A stretch of DNA of 64,000 nt from the NCBI GenBank assembly GCA_012960755.1, contig DUAT01000072.1:244448-308447 (forward strand), read 5' to 3'. Position 1 is the stretch's first letter; every line of letters begins with the position of its first letter. The notes beneath the pieces are model-generated. The model was not told the origin of the DNA, did not search any database, and worked only from the letters and a program-made list of their open reading frames with translations. The stretch is from Gammaproteobacteria bacterium (GTDB lineage Bacteria; Pseudomonadota; Gammaproteobacteria; Pseudomonadales; Azotimanducaceae_A). The position numbers and the translations under genes were made by a program. Positions 55,313-64,000 of the stretch are shown here, piece after piece.

Positions 55313-55788
55313 GCTTCTACTTCCTGGGTTGACAGCCTGATGAGATCTTCGCGGCGTAGTTCCTGTCGGGCCGCGACTTCCCGCACTTGTCTTTTTTCAA
55401 TCAGGCTGGCGAGATCAATACTACTGAGAAATTGATGGATCTGGTCGCTCAGGTCTGACCAGAGTTCATGGGTAAGGCAGGTTTCACCGTGCTGGCAATC
55501 TGACCGACCACCGCATTTGGTGGCATCAACGATTTCATCCACAGAATCAACGATCTGGGCAACATAAATATCACCGGCACTACGGCTCAGTCGATAACCT
55601 CCACCAGGACCGCGAACACTCTGCACCAGCTCCCGACGGCGTAGTTTCGCAAATAACTGCTCCAGGTAGGACAAGGAAATCCCCTGTCTTTCGGATATCT
55701 CCGCCAGGCTGATCGGCCCTTCATCCCTGTGCACCGCCAGGTCCAGCATAGCTGTGACAGCATAACGACCTTTTGCAGTTAATCTCAT
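55309..55788 (-). CDS. iscR: Fe-S-dependent regulator IscR
   Basis: Rrf2-family [2Fe-2S] regulator that represses isc when clusters are sufficient. The 159-residue protein has a winged helix ([32 protein letters not shown]) and cluster ligands C92, C98, C104 and H107, as in E. coli. ATG 55788 ([11 protein letters not shown]) is chosen over an open 16-codon upstream extension. It is the first gene of the isc operon. Confidence 0.97.
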   Translation of the reverse strand: MRLTAKGRYAVTAMLDLAVHRDEGPISLAEISERQGISLSYLEQLFAKLRRRELVQSVRGPGGGYRLSRSAGDIYVAQIVDSVDEIVDATKCGGRSDCQHGETCLTHELWSDLSDQIHQFLSSIDLASLIEKRQVREVAARQELRREDLIRLSTQEVEA

Positions 55789-55908
55789 AATTTGTACCTG
55801 TGATCTATGGAAGCTCTGATTAGTGCGGCATACCAACCTAAATCAGAGATTCCTTCTCAATATGATCAGTCCAAAGCGCCTGAAAACCAGCACTCACCGG
55901 GGCTACGA

Positions 55909-55969
55909 ATTATGTAATACCCGACTTTTTTAGTCAACCATTTAACTGACTAATTTAGTCGGGTAATAG
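55909..55969 (-). promoter_or_regulatory. iscR: isc promoter with two IscR type 1-like sites
   Basis: On the minus strand TTGACT (complement of 55932-55937) and CATAAT (complement of 55909-55914) lie 17 bases apart. ATACCCGACTTTTTTAGTCA (from 55918) and ACTGACTAATTTAGTCGGGT (55945-55964) each resemble IscR type 1 sites with GAC/GTC half-sites and a CGGGTA end. One overlaps the -35/-10 spacer and the other lies upstream, as expected for Fe-S feedback repression. Confidence 0.75.
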
Positions 55970-56007
55970 CGGAGCAACGCGAGATTTCACCTTGTCCCTC
56001 TTACTGC

Positions 56008-56220
56008 CTATTTCCGACGCTACTTATCTCGTGCGAAACCAATTGTTGAAGACAGTTTGTTTTTAGCGGTTAAGAACTCCCGAAGGATGTTGACCTCCAT
56101 CCATCCCAGCTCAACACTCCTACCATCTATTTTCCTAGGAGTTATTTCGCTCCGAACCCTTTTTGGCGGACAGTTTGTTAATCGCCGTCAAAAATCCCCT
56201 GAGGATGTTGACCTCCATCC
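56008..56220. repeat. Direct duplication of the trmJ 3' end
   Basis: Copy A (56008-56102) and copy B (56127-56220, which includes the trmJ 3' end and stop) align over about 95 bases with a period of about 119. They share GGATGTTGACCTCCATCC and GACAGTTTGTT. Copy A still encodes MEVNILREFLTAKNKLSS on the minus strand, against MEVNILRGFLTAINKLSA in trmJ. Confidence 0.8.
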
Positions 56221-56956
56221 GGTCCATACGGATTCTGTTGAACATCCTTCTTAGACGGGTGAGTAATTGCCTCGGGTTCTGCGGATCATGGAACCCGACT
56301 TCGATCAGGGTTTCTTCCAGATGGGTAAAAAAGTGTTCCACGGCTTCTGAATCAGCGTAATCCATATCCCAGGCTTGATCCGGGGCAGGGGATGCATCTC
56401 TCTTTTCGCCGGGCGTCTCGTGCAGTGCATGATTCAGCCTGGCCTGCAGAATCTCATAAGTAATGACTTGTACCGCCATCCCCAGATTAAGCGAGCTGTA
56501 GGCTTCACCGGTCGGGATATTGACGTGGAAGTGGCATTTCTGAAGTTCTTCATTCTTAAGCCCATGAGCCTCGCGGCCAAATACAATCGCCACTTCCTTA
56601 CCGCTCGATTGCTCCGCATTCACCTTCTCTCCGCAACTCCTGGGTTCAAGCATCGGCCAGGGAATCCGCCGATCACGGGCAGAAGTACCGATGACCAACT
56701 GACAGCCTTGCAATGCATCGTCGAGACTCTGCACCACCGTCGCCTGGTGCACCACATCCTCAGCACTGGCTGAACGCCAGACTGCCTTTTCGTTGGGAAA
56801 CATACGCGGATTGACCAGATACAAACGGGTTACACCCATATTCTTCATGGCCCTGGCAGCGGCGCCAATATTGCCCGGATGAGTTGTTTCCACCAACACA
56901 ATACGAACATTGGGGAACAGCTTTTCAGGAGAAGTAGTTGATTCAGAAGAAGACAA
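56135..56956 (-). CDS. trmJ: tRNA Cm32/Um32 methyltransferase TrmJ
   Basis: SPOUT-family 2'-O-methyltransferase acting at position 32 of tRNAs. The 273-residue protein has VRIVLVETTHPGNIGAAARAM, VAIVFGREAHGLKNEE and NIPTGEAYSSLNLGMAVQV, the three knot motifs. A C-terminal helical dimerisation region follows. It lies upstream of iscR as in other gammaproteobacteria; no cysE is present between them. Confidence 0.95.
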   Translation of the reverse strand: MSSSESTTSPEKLFPNVRIVLVETTHPGNIGAAARAMKNMGVTRLYLVNPRMFPNEKAVWRSASAEDVVHQATVVQSLDDALQGCQLVIGTSARDRRIPWPMLEPRSCGEKVNAEQSSGKEVAIVFGREAHGLKNEELQKCHFHVNIPTGEAYSSLNLGMAVQVITYEILQARLNHALHETPGEKRDASPAPDQAWDMDYADSEAVEHFFTHLEETLIEVGFHDPQNPRQLLTRLRRMFNRIRMDRMEVNILRGFLTAINKLSAKKGSERNNS

Positions 56957-57127
56957 GGTGATGCTCTTTTGGAATTTTGGTACTGGATAATAACTGGATT
57001 CTACACTAATCAGCTTTGGGCAACTGCCCGCCCCCGCGCGCCCTACTATTTAGTGCTTACATCCATACCCACATTTTGACGCCACCTATTTTCGGTCAAA
57101 TACCTCAAGTAAATAACGGTAAGAGCG

Positions 57128-57232
57128 TTGAGTTGGGAGGAGGTCCCTTTCCAGAGCATTGAGCCGGGGGCGCCGAGCCCTTGCCGAGTGCGCATCTGGG
57201 GCCCCCAAGGAAAGGAACCCCCTCTAATTCAA
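57128..57232. repeat. Long imperfect palindrome in the trmJ-suhB divergent region
   Basis: The arms at 57128-57152 (TTGAGTTGGGAGGAGGTCCC...) and 57209-57232 (GGAAAGGAACCCCCTCTAAT...) pair with several mismatches. An inner GGGGGC/GCCCCC pairing also exists. The left arm resembles 24287-24311 and the interior resembles 2829-2845. The remainder of 56957-57328 is promoter and leader sequence. Confidence 0.65.
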
Positions 57233-57259
57233 GCCCTATGAGAAATCCTCAGTTTTTAC

Positions 57260-57298
57260 TGCTAGAATGCGCGCCCAACAAAACTCGCTCTTTAACAA
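57260..57298 (+). promoter_or_regulatory. suhB: suhB promoter with extended -10, and boxA in the leader
   Basis: TGCTAGAAT (57260-57268) is an extended -10 element. CGCTCTTTAACAA at 57286-57298 matches the rRNA boxA consensus (TGCTCTTTAACA). It lies about 30 bases before the suhB ATG. In E. coli, suhB is reported to be repressed by Nus factors through a boxA in its own leader, so the same feedback is likely here. Confidence 0.75.
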
Positions 57299-57328
57299 TC
57301 AACCTTTCACTGGATCGGAACCCACATT

Positions 57329-58141
57329 ATGCAACCGATGGCTAACATGGCCCTGCGGGCAGCGCGCCTTGCCGGGCAACATATTGCCCGGGCCTTTGAC
57401 CGGCCGGACCTGATCAAGGTTGCCGAAAAAGGCCACAACGATTACGTCACCAATATTGACAAGGATTCAGAGCGGATCATCATTGAATCACTACAGGCGA
57501 CCTATCCTGACCATACTTTTACCGGCGAAGAAAATATTGCCAACACGGAGGTTACAGACGCGGAATACACCTGGGTGATTGATCCCATTGATGGTACCAA
57601 CAACTTTATTCACAACCTGCCGCATTTCTGTATCTCCATCGCCTGCCTCCACAAGGGAAAACTGGAACATGGGATTATCCTCGACCCAATGCGGCAGGAA
57701 GAATTTGTCGCCAGCAGAGGTAAAGGCTGCCATTTGAACGGCCAGCGGCTTCGTGCCAATTCAACCAAGGACTTTGATGGTGCCCTGATTGCAACCGGCG
57801 GCCGGGGTAACGCAGAGGTTGCTGAACAGCAGACAGCTGTGTACGGCCATCTATTGGCTCAAGGCGCTGTAATGCGCCAGTCCGGCAGCGCAGCACTGGA
57901 TCTGGCCTATGTCGCCGCAGGTCGACTGGATGGCATGTGGACGCGCGAGCTCCAGTTGTGGGATATGGCTGCCGGAGCATTGATGGTGCTTGAAACCGGT
58001 GGATTGCTAGGTGATTTTGATGGTGGTGCGAATCATCTGAAAAGCGGCAATATCGTGGCGGGCACGCCGAAGATATTCAAGGGGCTCACCACAGTCGTTA
58101 AGAAGCACCTGGCGACACCGGCCTCAGGTGAAGCCAGCTAA
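57329..58141 (+). CDS. suhB: Inositol-1-monophosphatase / Nus factor SuhB
   Basis: The 270-residue protein has the IMPase metal-binding motifs TGEEN, WVIDPIDGTNNFI and LQLWDMAAGALMV. The N-terminus MQPMANMALRAARLAG aligns with E. coli SuhB MHPMLNIAVRAARKAG, which supports both the start and the name. SuhB also acts in rRNA antitermination with NusB and S10. Confidence 0.95.
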   Translation: MQPMANMALRAARLAGQHIARAFDRPDLIKVAEKGHNDYVTNIDKDSERIIIESLQATYPDHTFTGEENIANTEVTDAEYTWVIDPIDGTNNFIHNLPHFCISIACLHKGKLEHGIILDPMRQEEFVASRGKGCHLNGQRLRANSTKDFDGALIATGGRGNAEVAEQQTAVYGHLLAQGAVMRQSGSAALDLAYVAAGRLDGMWTRELQLWDMAAGALMVLETGGLLGDFDGGANHLKSGNIVAGTPKIFKGLTTVVKKHLATPASGEAS

Positions 58142-58163
58142 TTTCCAGTTAATCAGCGCGCCC

Positions 58164-59108
58164 CTAGTTCATCATATCCGGATCTTCCGCACCTTCCTTA
58201 ATCGGAATCGCCAGGTCATCCTTGGTAATGCGCAGCGCCAGCAACACGTTCGCCGCAATATAGATTGACGAATAGGTACCGATAAACACGCCCAGGATCA
58301 ATCCAATGGCAAAGCCGCGGATCATCTCGCCGCCCAAAATCAATAACGCGAACAGCACCAGCAAGGTGGTAAAAGACGTCACCAGCGTCCGGCCCAGTGT
58401 CTGGTTCAGTGACGTGTTAATGATTTCTATCGGCGAGCTGCGGCGGATCTTGCGAAAGTTCTCACGAATTCTGTCTGAGACCACAATCGTGTCATTGAGG
58501 GAGTAACCAATGACGGCCAGTAATGCGGCCACCACGGTTAAGTCAAAATCCCAACGGACAATCGAAAACACCCCAAGGGTAATAAGCACGTCATGCAGCA
58601 ATGCAACCACCGCACCGATGGCAAATTTCAACTGGAACCGGAACGCAATGTAGAGCATCACCGCCGCAAGCGCGGTCAGCATGCCCAGGCCACCCTGATT
58701 CATGAGTTCATCACCCACCGCCGGGCCAACAAACTCGGTACGGCGCAATTCAACGTTGGAATCAGTCGCCGCCCTTAACGTTTCTACAATCCGCGCCCCG
58801 AGTTCGGCGTTTTCCACCACGGTCAGGTTATCCTGGGGTGGGATACGAACCAGAATGTCCCGGGTTGACCCAAAATACTGCACCACATGACCTTCATAAC
58901 CGGCGGCATCGAGCTGCTGCCGGATAAGATCCGGTGAAGTTGATTCTTCATACTCGACCTCAACCAGGCTGCCGCCGGTAAAATCCAGGCCCCAGTTCAC
59001 CTGGAATATCGCCAGGGACCCAATGGAGATTACAACCAGAATGGTGGAGATAACCGCGGCTATTTTGCGGTAGCCCATAAAATCGATATTGAAAGTTTCA
59101 AACGCCAT
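58164..59108 (-). CDS. secF: Protein translocase subunit SecF
   Basis: The 314-residue RND-type membrane protein has six helices and the signature GLDFTGGSLVEVEYEES after the first. GYSLNDTIVVSDRIREN occurs in the helix 4-5 region. With SecD and YajC it uses the proton gradient to help protein export. It lies 22 bases downstream of secD. Confidence 0.97.
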   Translation of the reverse strand: MAFETFNIDFMGYRKIAAVISTILVVISIGSLAIFQVNWGLDFTGGSLVEVEYEESTSPDLIRQQLDAAGYEGHVVQYFGSTRDILVRIPPQDNLTVVENAELGARIVETLRAATDSNVELRRTEFVGPAVGDELMNQGGLGMLTALAAVMLYIAFRFQLKFAIGAVVALLHDVLITLGVFSIVRWDFDLTVVAALLAVIGYSLNDTIVVSDRIRENFRKIRRSSPIEIINTSLNQTLGRTLVTSFTTLLVLFALLILGGEMIRGFAIGLILGVFIGTYSSIYIAANVLLALRITKDDLAIPIKEGAEDPDMMN

Positions 59109-59130
59109 AGTTCAGTACCAAACCTGTTCC

Positions 59131-60981
59131 TTAAATTGCCAGCTTCTTGATATTGCGGCCACCGTAAATCAAATTGATAAACGCGCGGCTGCACATCAGG
59201 GCAGTAAACATGGACGTGAGAATGCCAATGGACAAGGTAATGGCAAAGCCTTTAACCGCACTGGTGCCAATACTGTAGAGAATAACCGCCACCACCAGGG
59301 TCGTCAGGTTAGCATCCAGAATCGTCGTAAACGCCCGCTCAAAACCTGCATTGATGGCTGCCTGGGGCGAAAGGCCGTTTTTCAGCTCTTCCTTTATCCG
59401 CGAAAAAATCAACACATTGGCGTCCACCGCCATACCCACGGTGAGGACAATACCAGCGATGCCCGGCAGGGTCAGTGTGGCCGAAATACCCGACATGACC
59501 GCCACCAGCAAGACCAGGTTTATCAGCAGGGCGAGATTGGCGGCAATACCAAACACCTTGTAGTACCCCAGCATGAACAACAGCACCAACACCAGACCGA
59601 CAGCAACCGAGGTCGCCCCCTGCTCAACATTTTCCTGACCCATACTGGCGCCCACGGTGCGTTCCTCGACGATATACATGTCTGCAGCCAGCGCACCGGC
59701 ACGCAGCAGCAAGGCCAGATCCCGGGCTTCACCGGCCTGTAAACCGGTGACCCTGAACTTAACCCCCAGGGCCGATTGCACCCGCGCCAGGCTGATCACC
59801 TTTTTCTGGGTGCGACGAACCGATTCTTTAACTTCCTCGCCATTAACGAGGCGGTAGGTGTCATCTGATTTTGTTTCAATAAACACCACACCCAGACGAC
59901 GACCGACATTGTTGCGCGTCGCCCGATGCATCAGGTTACCGCCTTCACTGTCGAGGGTGATATTAGTCTGGGGCAAGCCCGATTCGGGATCAAAGCCAAC
60001 CTGGGCATCTACCACCCGTTCACCGCGAATAATAATATTGCGCTCCAGCTCAGCCGGACGGCCCTCGTAGTCAAATGTAATGGTGGTGGACCGGGGTGCA
60101 TTGGGCAGCGCCTCAAAACGGAATTCGAGGGTCGCCACCTTGCCAAGGATCTTTTTCGCAATGGTCGGGTCCTGCACACCGGGCAGGTCGACGACGATGC
60201 GATTTCGGCCCAGGCGCTGAACTAACGGTTCTGATACGCCGAGCTCATTCACCCGGTTGCGAATTGTCTGCAGGTTCTGGGAGATGGCAAAATCCTCAAC
60301 CTCGTCAATGGCATTCTGGGTCATGATCAACGTAATGGAGGGCAATTCGCCACTCGTGTTGGAAAATTGAAATTCGATGTACTGGGATTCAAGCAGGGTC
60401 CTGGCGGCATCGCGAATATCTTCATTGGCAAAGGAGATCACCAGCACACCGCGACTCGGGGACTCGACTGACTTGTAACGCAGCTTTTCCTCCCGCAGTT
60501 GCCGCTTGACGTCAGTTCCCAGATTCTCGATCCGATTGGTGACAACGGACTCGGTGTCCACCTCCATCAAAAAGTGCATCCCGCCGCGCAGATCCAGACC
60601 ATATTTCATGGGCTCTGCCCTAATACTCGTCAGCCAGTCAGGCGTTGAATCCGCCGACGTCAACGCCACTACATAATCATTGGGCAGATCATGTATAGCG
60701 CGTTCCACCAGTGGCTTGGCCTTCAGCTGGGTTGTGTCATCCGGAAAACGAACCAGGACATTGCCCTTGACGATCTCAGCATCGAAATACTCGAGCCCGG
60801 CACCGTCGAGGGTCTTTTTCGTTGTATCGAGCGCTGCTACGTCCACCAGCTCGCCGCTGGCCTCCATTGACACCTGAATAGCAAAATCCGGGGGGTAAAC
60901 ATTCGGCAGGGAATAGACGATGCCCAGTGCAATGGCACCCACCACGATCAGGTTTTTCCATAACGGATACTTGTTTATCAC
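59131..60981 (-). CDS. secD: Protein translocase subunit SecD
   Basis: The 616-residue protein has six helices, with the large periplasmic P1 domain between helices 1 and 2. GLDLRGGMHFLMEVD occurs near the start and TLPGIAGIVLTVGMAVDANV in the helix 4 region. It is the partner of SecF. Confidence 0.97.
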   Translation of the reverse strand: MINKYPLWKNLIVVGAIALGIVYSLPNVYPPDFAIQVSMEASGELVDVAALDTTKKTLDGAGLEYFDAEIVKGNVLVRFPDDTTQLKAKPLVERAIHDLPNDYVVALTSADSTPDWLTSIRAEPMKYGLDLRGGMHFLMEVDTESVVTNRIENLGTDVKRQLREEKLRYKSVESPSRGVLVISFANEDIRDAARTLLESQYIEFQFSNTSGELPSITLIMTQNAIDEVEDFAISQNLQTIRNRVNELGVSEPLVQRLGRNRIVVDLPGVQDPTIAKKILGKVATLEFRFEALPNAPRSTTITFDYEGRPAELERNIIIRGERVVDAQVGFDPESGLPQTNITLDSEGGNLMHRATRNNVGRRLGVVFIETKSDDTYRLVNGEEVKESVRRTQKKVISLARVQSALGVKFRVTGLQAGEARDLALLLRAGALAADMYIVEERTVGASMGQENVEQGATSVAVGLVLVLLFMLGYYKVFGIAANLALLINLVLLVAVMSGISATLTLPGIAGIVLTVGMAVDANVLIFSRIKEELKNGLSPQAAINAGFERAFTTILDANLTTLVVAVILYSIGTSAVKGFAITLSIGILTSMFTALMCSRAFINLIYGGRNIKKLAI

Positions 60982-60999
60982 AGGAGTTACCTAACTGGT

Positions 61000-61335
61000 C
61001 TAGATGTTTTTGATGGTGCCCTTCGGCAGGGCAGCGGAGATCGCGCCTTTTTGCAATCTAACTTCAACGCCATTGGCGACTTCAACGAGGAGAAATTGAT
61101 CATCCACCTTGGTGACCTTGCCGATCAAACCGCCATTGGTGACAATTTCATCGCCTTTGCCAATACCACCGACAAGCTCCTTGTGTTCTTTTGCCCGCTT
61201 GCTCTGGGGCCGCCAGATAATAAAGTAGAACACCAGGCCAAAGGCGACGATGATAAACATGTCAGGGCCAAAGGGCAGTCCGCCCATGACGCCACCGGCC
61301 GCCATTGCATTAGGTATCAGGAAATCAATAATCAT
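61000..61335 (-). CDS. yajC: Preprotein translocase subunit YajC
   Basis: The 111-residue single-pass membrane protein has FIIVAFGLVFYFIIWRPQSKR followed by a soluble beta-rich domain with GDEIVTNGGLIGKVTKVDD. It is the first gene of yajC-secD-secF. The ATG has no gene overlap and a 20-bp repeat lies upstream. Confidence 0.96.
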   Translation of the reverse strand: MIIDFLIPNAMAAGGVMGGLPFGPDMFIIVAFGLVFYFIIWRPQSKRAKEHKELVGGIGKGDEIVTNGGLIGKVTKVDDQFLLVEVANGVEVRLQKGAISAALPKGTIKNI

Positions 61336-61360
61336 AGTTTCTTCGACTCATTCTATTTGT

Positions 61361-61400
61361 TAAAAGCAGTGCCAAATCACTAAAAGCAGTGCCAAATCAT
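61361..61400. repeat. 20-bp tandem repeat upstream of yajC
   Basis: TAAAAGCAGTGCCAAATCAC is followed directly by a second copy with one base changed (last base T). Confidence 0.95.
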
Positions 61401-61517
61401 GCAAAGCAGCGTCTTATTATATGCAGCGCTAATGCATTTGGGCAAAACAGGCTTTTTCGCTTTTTTGCGGCGAAAGCGCCGTATTCTCCCGAATCAACGC
61501 GGCTATATCAAACAGTA

Positions 61518-62693
<1,176 letters not shown>

Positions 62694-62718
62694 TTAGAGC
62701 AGCACATCAGCGCAGCCG

Positions 62719-63741
62719 CTAACGCGTAATCAGCATTGCGTCGCCGTAACTGAAAAACCGGTATTGCTGCTCAATGGCGACCTGGTAGGCATGTTTGATA
62801 TTGTCGATGCCCGCAAACGCACTCACCAGCATCATCAAGGTGGAACCGGACAAATGGAAGTTGGTAATCACGGCATCGACGGATTGAAACTCGTAGCCCG
62901 GGTAGATAAAGATATTGGTATCACCCTGGTAGGGTTTTAACTGGCCTGATCGTGAAGCGGTTTCAAGGGAGCGAACACTGGTGGTACCCACGGCGATGGT
63001 TCGACCGTCGCGACGATTGCAATCAGCGACTGCGTCACAAACAGCTTTTTTAACCTCGATCTGTTCCGTGTGCATGACATGATCTTCCAGGCGGGTCACG
63101 CGCACTGGGCTGAAGGTACCTGCGCCGACATGCAGGGTGAGTTTTGTGCTGGCTACGCCTTTGTTTTTTAGTTGCTCAATGACAGCATCATCAAAGTGTA
63201 GCCCTGCCGTGGGTGCAGCCACCGCGCCTTCTTTTTCGGCAAACACGGTTTGATAGCGTTCCTGGTCGCTGATCTCGTCAGCCCGGTCGATATAGGGGGG
63301 TAAGGGCATATGGCCCAGTTGATTGGCAATGGAGAGGACACCAGGCTGGGGGAATATAACCCGGTAAAAGGAATCATTTCGGCCATTGACCGTTAACTGG
63401 TAGTCAGAATCATCAAGTTTCAGCACCGCACCGGCTTTGAGGGGTTTACTGCTTCGAATTTGCACCAGCGCGCTGACATCATCCAGCAGCCGTTCCAGCA
63501 GGATTTCAACCTTGCCGCCAGTTAACTTCTTCGCAAAGAAACGCGCCGGAATTACCCGGGTATCGTTGAATACCATCAGGTCTTCTGCATTGACGAGATC
63601 GACTATGTCTCGAAAGTGATAATGGCTGATTTCGCCGGATGAGGCATCCAGGTGCATCAATCGACTGGCGCTGCGCTCTGCCGTGGGGTATTTGGCAATG
63701 AGATGCGATGGTAGATCGAATTCGAAGTCACTGGTGTTCAT
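62719..63741 (-). CDS. queA: S-adenosylmethionine:tRNA ribosyltransferase-isomerase QueA
   Basis: Makes epoxyqueuosine in tRNA from preQ1 using the ribose of SAM. The 340-residue protein starts MNTSDFEFDLPSHLIAKYPT. It contains NDTRVIPARFF, APTAGLHFDD, LHVGAGTFSPV and AVGTTSVRSLETA. It precedes tgt in the same direction. Confidence 0.97.
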   Translation of the reverse strand: MNTSDFEFDLPSHLIAKYPTAERSASRLMHLDASSGEISHYHFRDIVDLVNAEDLMVFNDTRVIPARFFAKKLTGGKVEILLERLLDDVSALVQIRSSKPLKAGAVLKLDDSDYQLTVNGRNDSFYRVIFPQPGVLSIANQLGHMPLPPYIDRADEISDQERYQTVFAEKEGAVAAPTAGLHFDDAVIEQLKNKGVASTKLTLHVGAGTFSPVRVTRLEDHVMHTEQIEVKKAVCDAVADCNRRDGRTIAVGTTSVRSLETASRSGQLKPYQGDTNIFIYPGYEFQSVDAVITNFHLSGSTLMMLVSAFAGIDNIKHAYQVAIEQQYRFFSYGDAMLITR

Positions 63742-63883
63742 TGGGGTCTTTGTTGTTGGTTATTGCTGATTGGCAGCATTGGGTGGGGATTAGAATACAG
63801 GCAGGTTGATAAATAAATCACTTTCTAAAAGATGGGGATGTGAGGCTGTGTGGTCAATTGAGGGGGTTCGGCTCGTGATTTTG

Positions 63884-63912
63884 TTCACATCGTCGTTGAT
63901 GATCGTTATAAT
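63884..63912 (+). promoter_or_regulatory. Sigma-70 promoter of the tRNA-Leu gene
   Basis: TTCACA (63884-63889) and a perfect TATAAT (63907-63912) are separated by 17 bases. The tRNA begins 16 bases after the -10, and the discriminator CGCCGCC is GC-rich, as is usual for stable RNA promoters. Confidence 0.85.
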
Positions 63913-63927
63913 CGCCGCCTCTGACGT

Positions 63928-64000
63928 GCCGGGGTGGCGGAACTGGTAGACGCGCCGGATTCAAAATCCGGTTCCTTCACGGGAGTGTCGGTTCGATTCC
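63928..64000 (+). tRNA. tRNA-Leu (anticodon CAA), 5' part
   Basis: The acceptor strand GCCGGGG, D-arm with GGTAGAC, anticodon stem-loop CCGGATTCAAAATCCGG (loop TTCAAAA, anticodon CAA), long variable arm and the TTCGATTCC of the T-loop are visible. The 3' acceptor strand lies beyond the window. tRNA-Leu next to queA is a known gammaproteobacterial arrangement. Confidence 0.95.

Noticed and set aside
61430..61500. Intrinsic terminator for tgt or yajC
   Set aside because: GGCGAAAGCGCC forms a small hairpin, but the T-run lies on the wrong side for either direction.

Overview
The window looks like a chromosomal segment of a free-living gammaproteobacterium. Gene content and order resemble Pseudomonas-type genomes as I remember them: xerD-dsbC, rplS-trmD-rimM-rpsP, leuA, purL, tadA, guaA, xseA, der-bamB-yfgM-hisS-ispG-rodZ-pilW-rlmN-ndk, a complete isc operon, trmJ, suhB, secF-secD-yajC-tgt-queA and tRNA-Leu. 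The species cannot be named from the sequence alone. Most genes lie on the minus strand in tightly packed, often overlapping operons.

Layout. 1-2.7 kb: 5' part of alaC, then dsbC and xerD. 3.0-5.0 kb: the ribosomal protein/tRNA modification operon rpsP-rimM-trmD-rplS. 5.2-20.4 kb: a surface-polysaccharide island. It carries a WecG/TagA-type glycosyltransferase, two GT4 and one GT2 glycosyltransferases, two methyltransferases, a GATase-type asparagine synthetase, a two-domain dehydrogenase/Gfo-Idh oxidoreductase, three proteins without a firm assignment, and a Wzx-like flippase split by a frameshift. 20.4-21.8 kb: ffh, whose stop codon overlaps the start of the first island gene. In related bacteria ffh sits directly upstream of rpsP, so the island appears to have been inserted into the ffh-rpsP junction. 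22-24 kb: ypjD/corE and corB. 24.4-26.5 kb: leuA behind a Leu-rich leader peptide and a good promoter. 26.5-33.4 kb: a gamma-type carbonic anhydrase-like protein, two Nudix hydrolases, purL, tadA, and a GcvR-like ACT protein. 33.7-34.4 kb: a small AT-rich cassette (membrane protein plus Xre regulator) with its own operator. 34.4-40.6 kb: guaA, an M20 peptidase, xseA, an M23 peptidase, and a Ysc84/SYLF protein. 40.6-49.8 kb: der through ndk. 50.0-55.97 kb: iscRSUA-hscBA-fdx-iscX with two IscR-type sites at the promoter. 56-64 kb: trmJ with a decayed duplicate of its own 3' end, suhB with a boxA in its leader, the Sec accessory genes, queuosine genes, and the start of a tRNA-Leu(CAA).

How the parts work together. 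Most of the window is housekeeping: translation and tRNA modification, protein export and envelope assembly, Fe-S cluster assembly, and purine and leucine synthesis. The island adds sugar-chain assembly enzymes but shows no initiating phosphoglycosyl transferase, polymerase, chain-length regulator or export ATPase, so its product must rely on genes elsewhere.

The most noteworthy observations are the ffh-coupled glycan island, the split flippase, the leucine attenuator-like leader, boxA upstream of suhB, the duplicated trmJ tail, the operator of the Xre cassette, and a high density of short tandem duplications. The last occur in coding DNA with periods of 9, 12, 18 and 21 bp and upstream of genes with periods of 10, 14 and 20 bp. 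There are also long palindromes that share sequence with one another.
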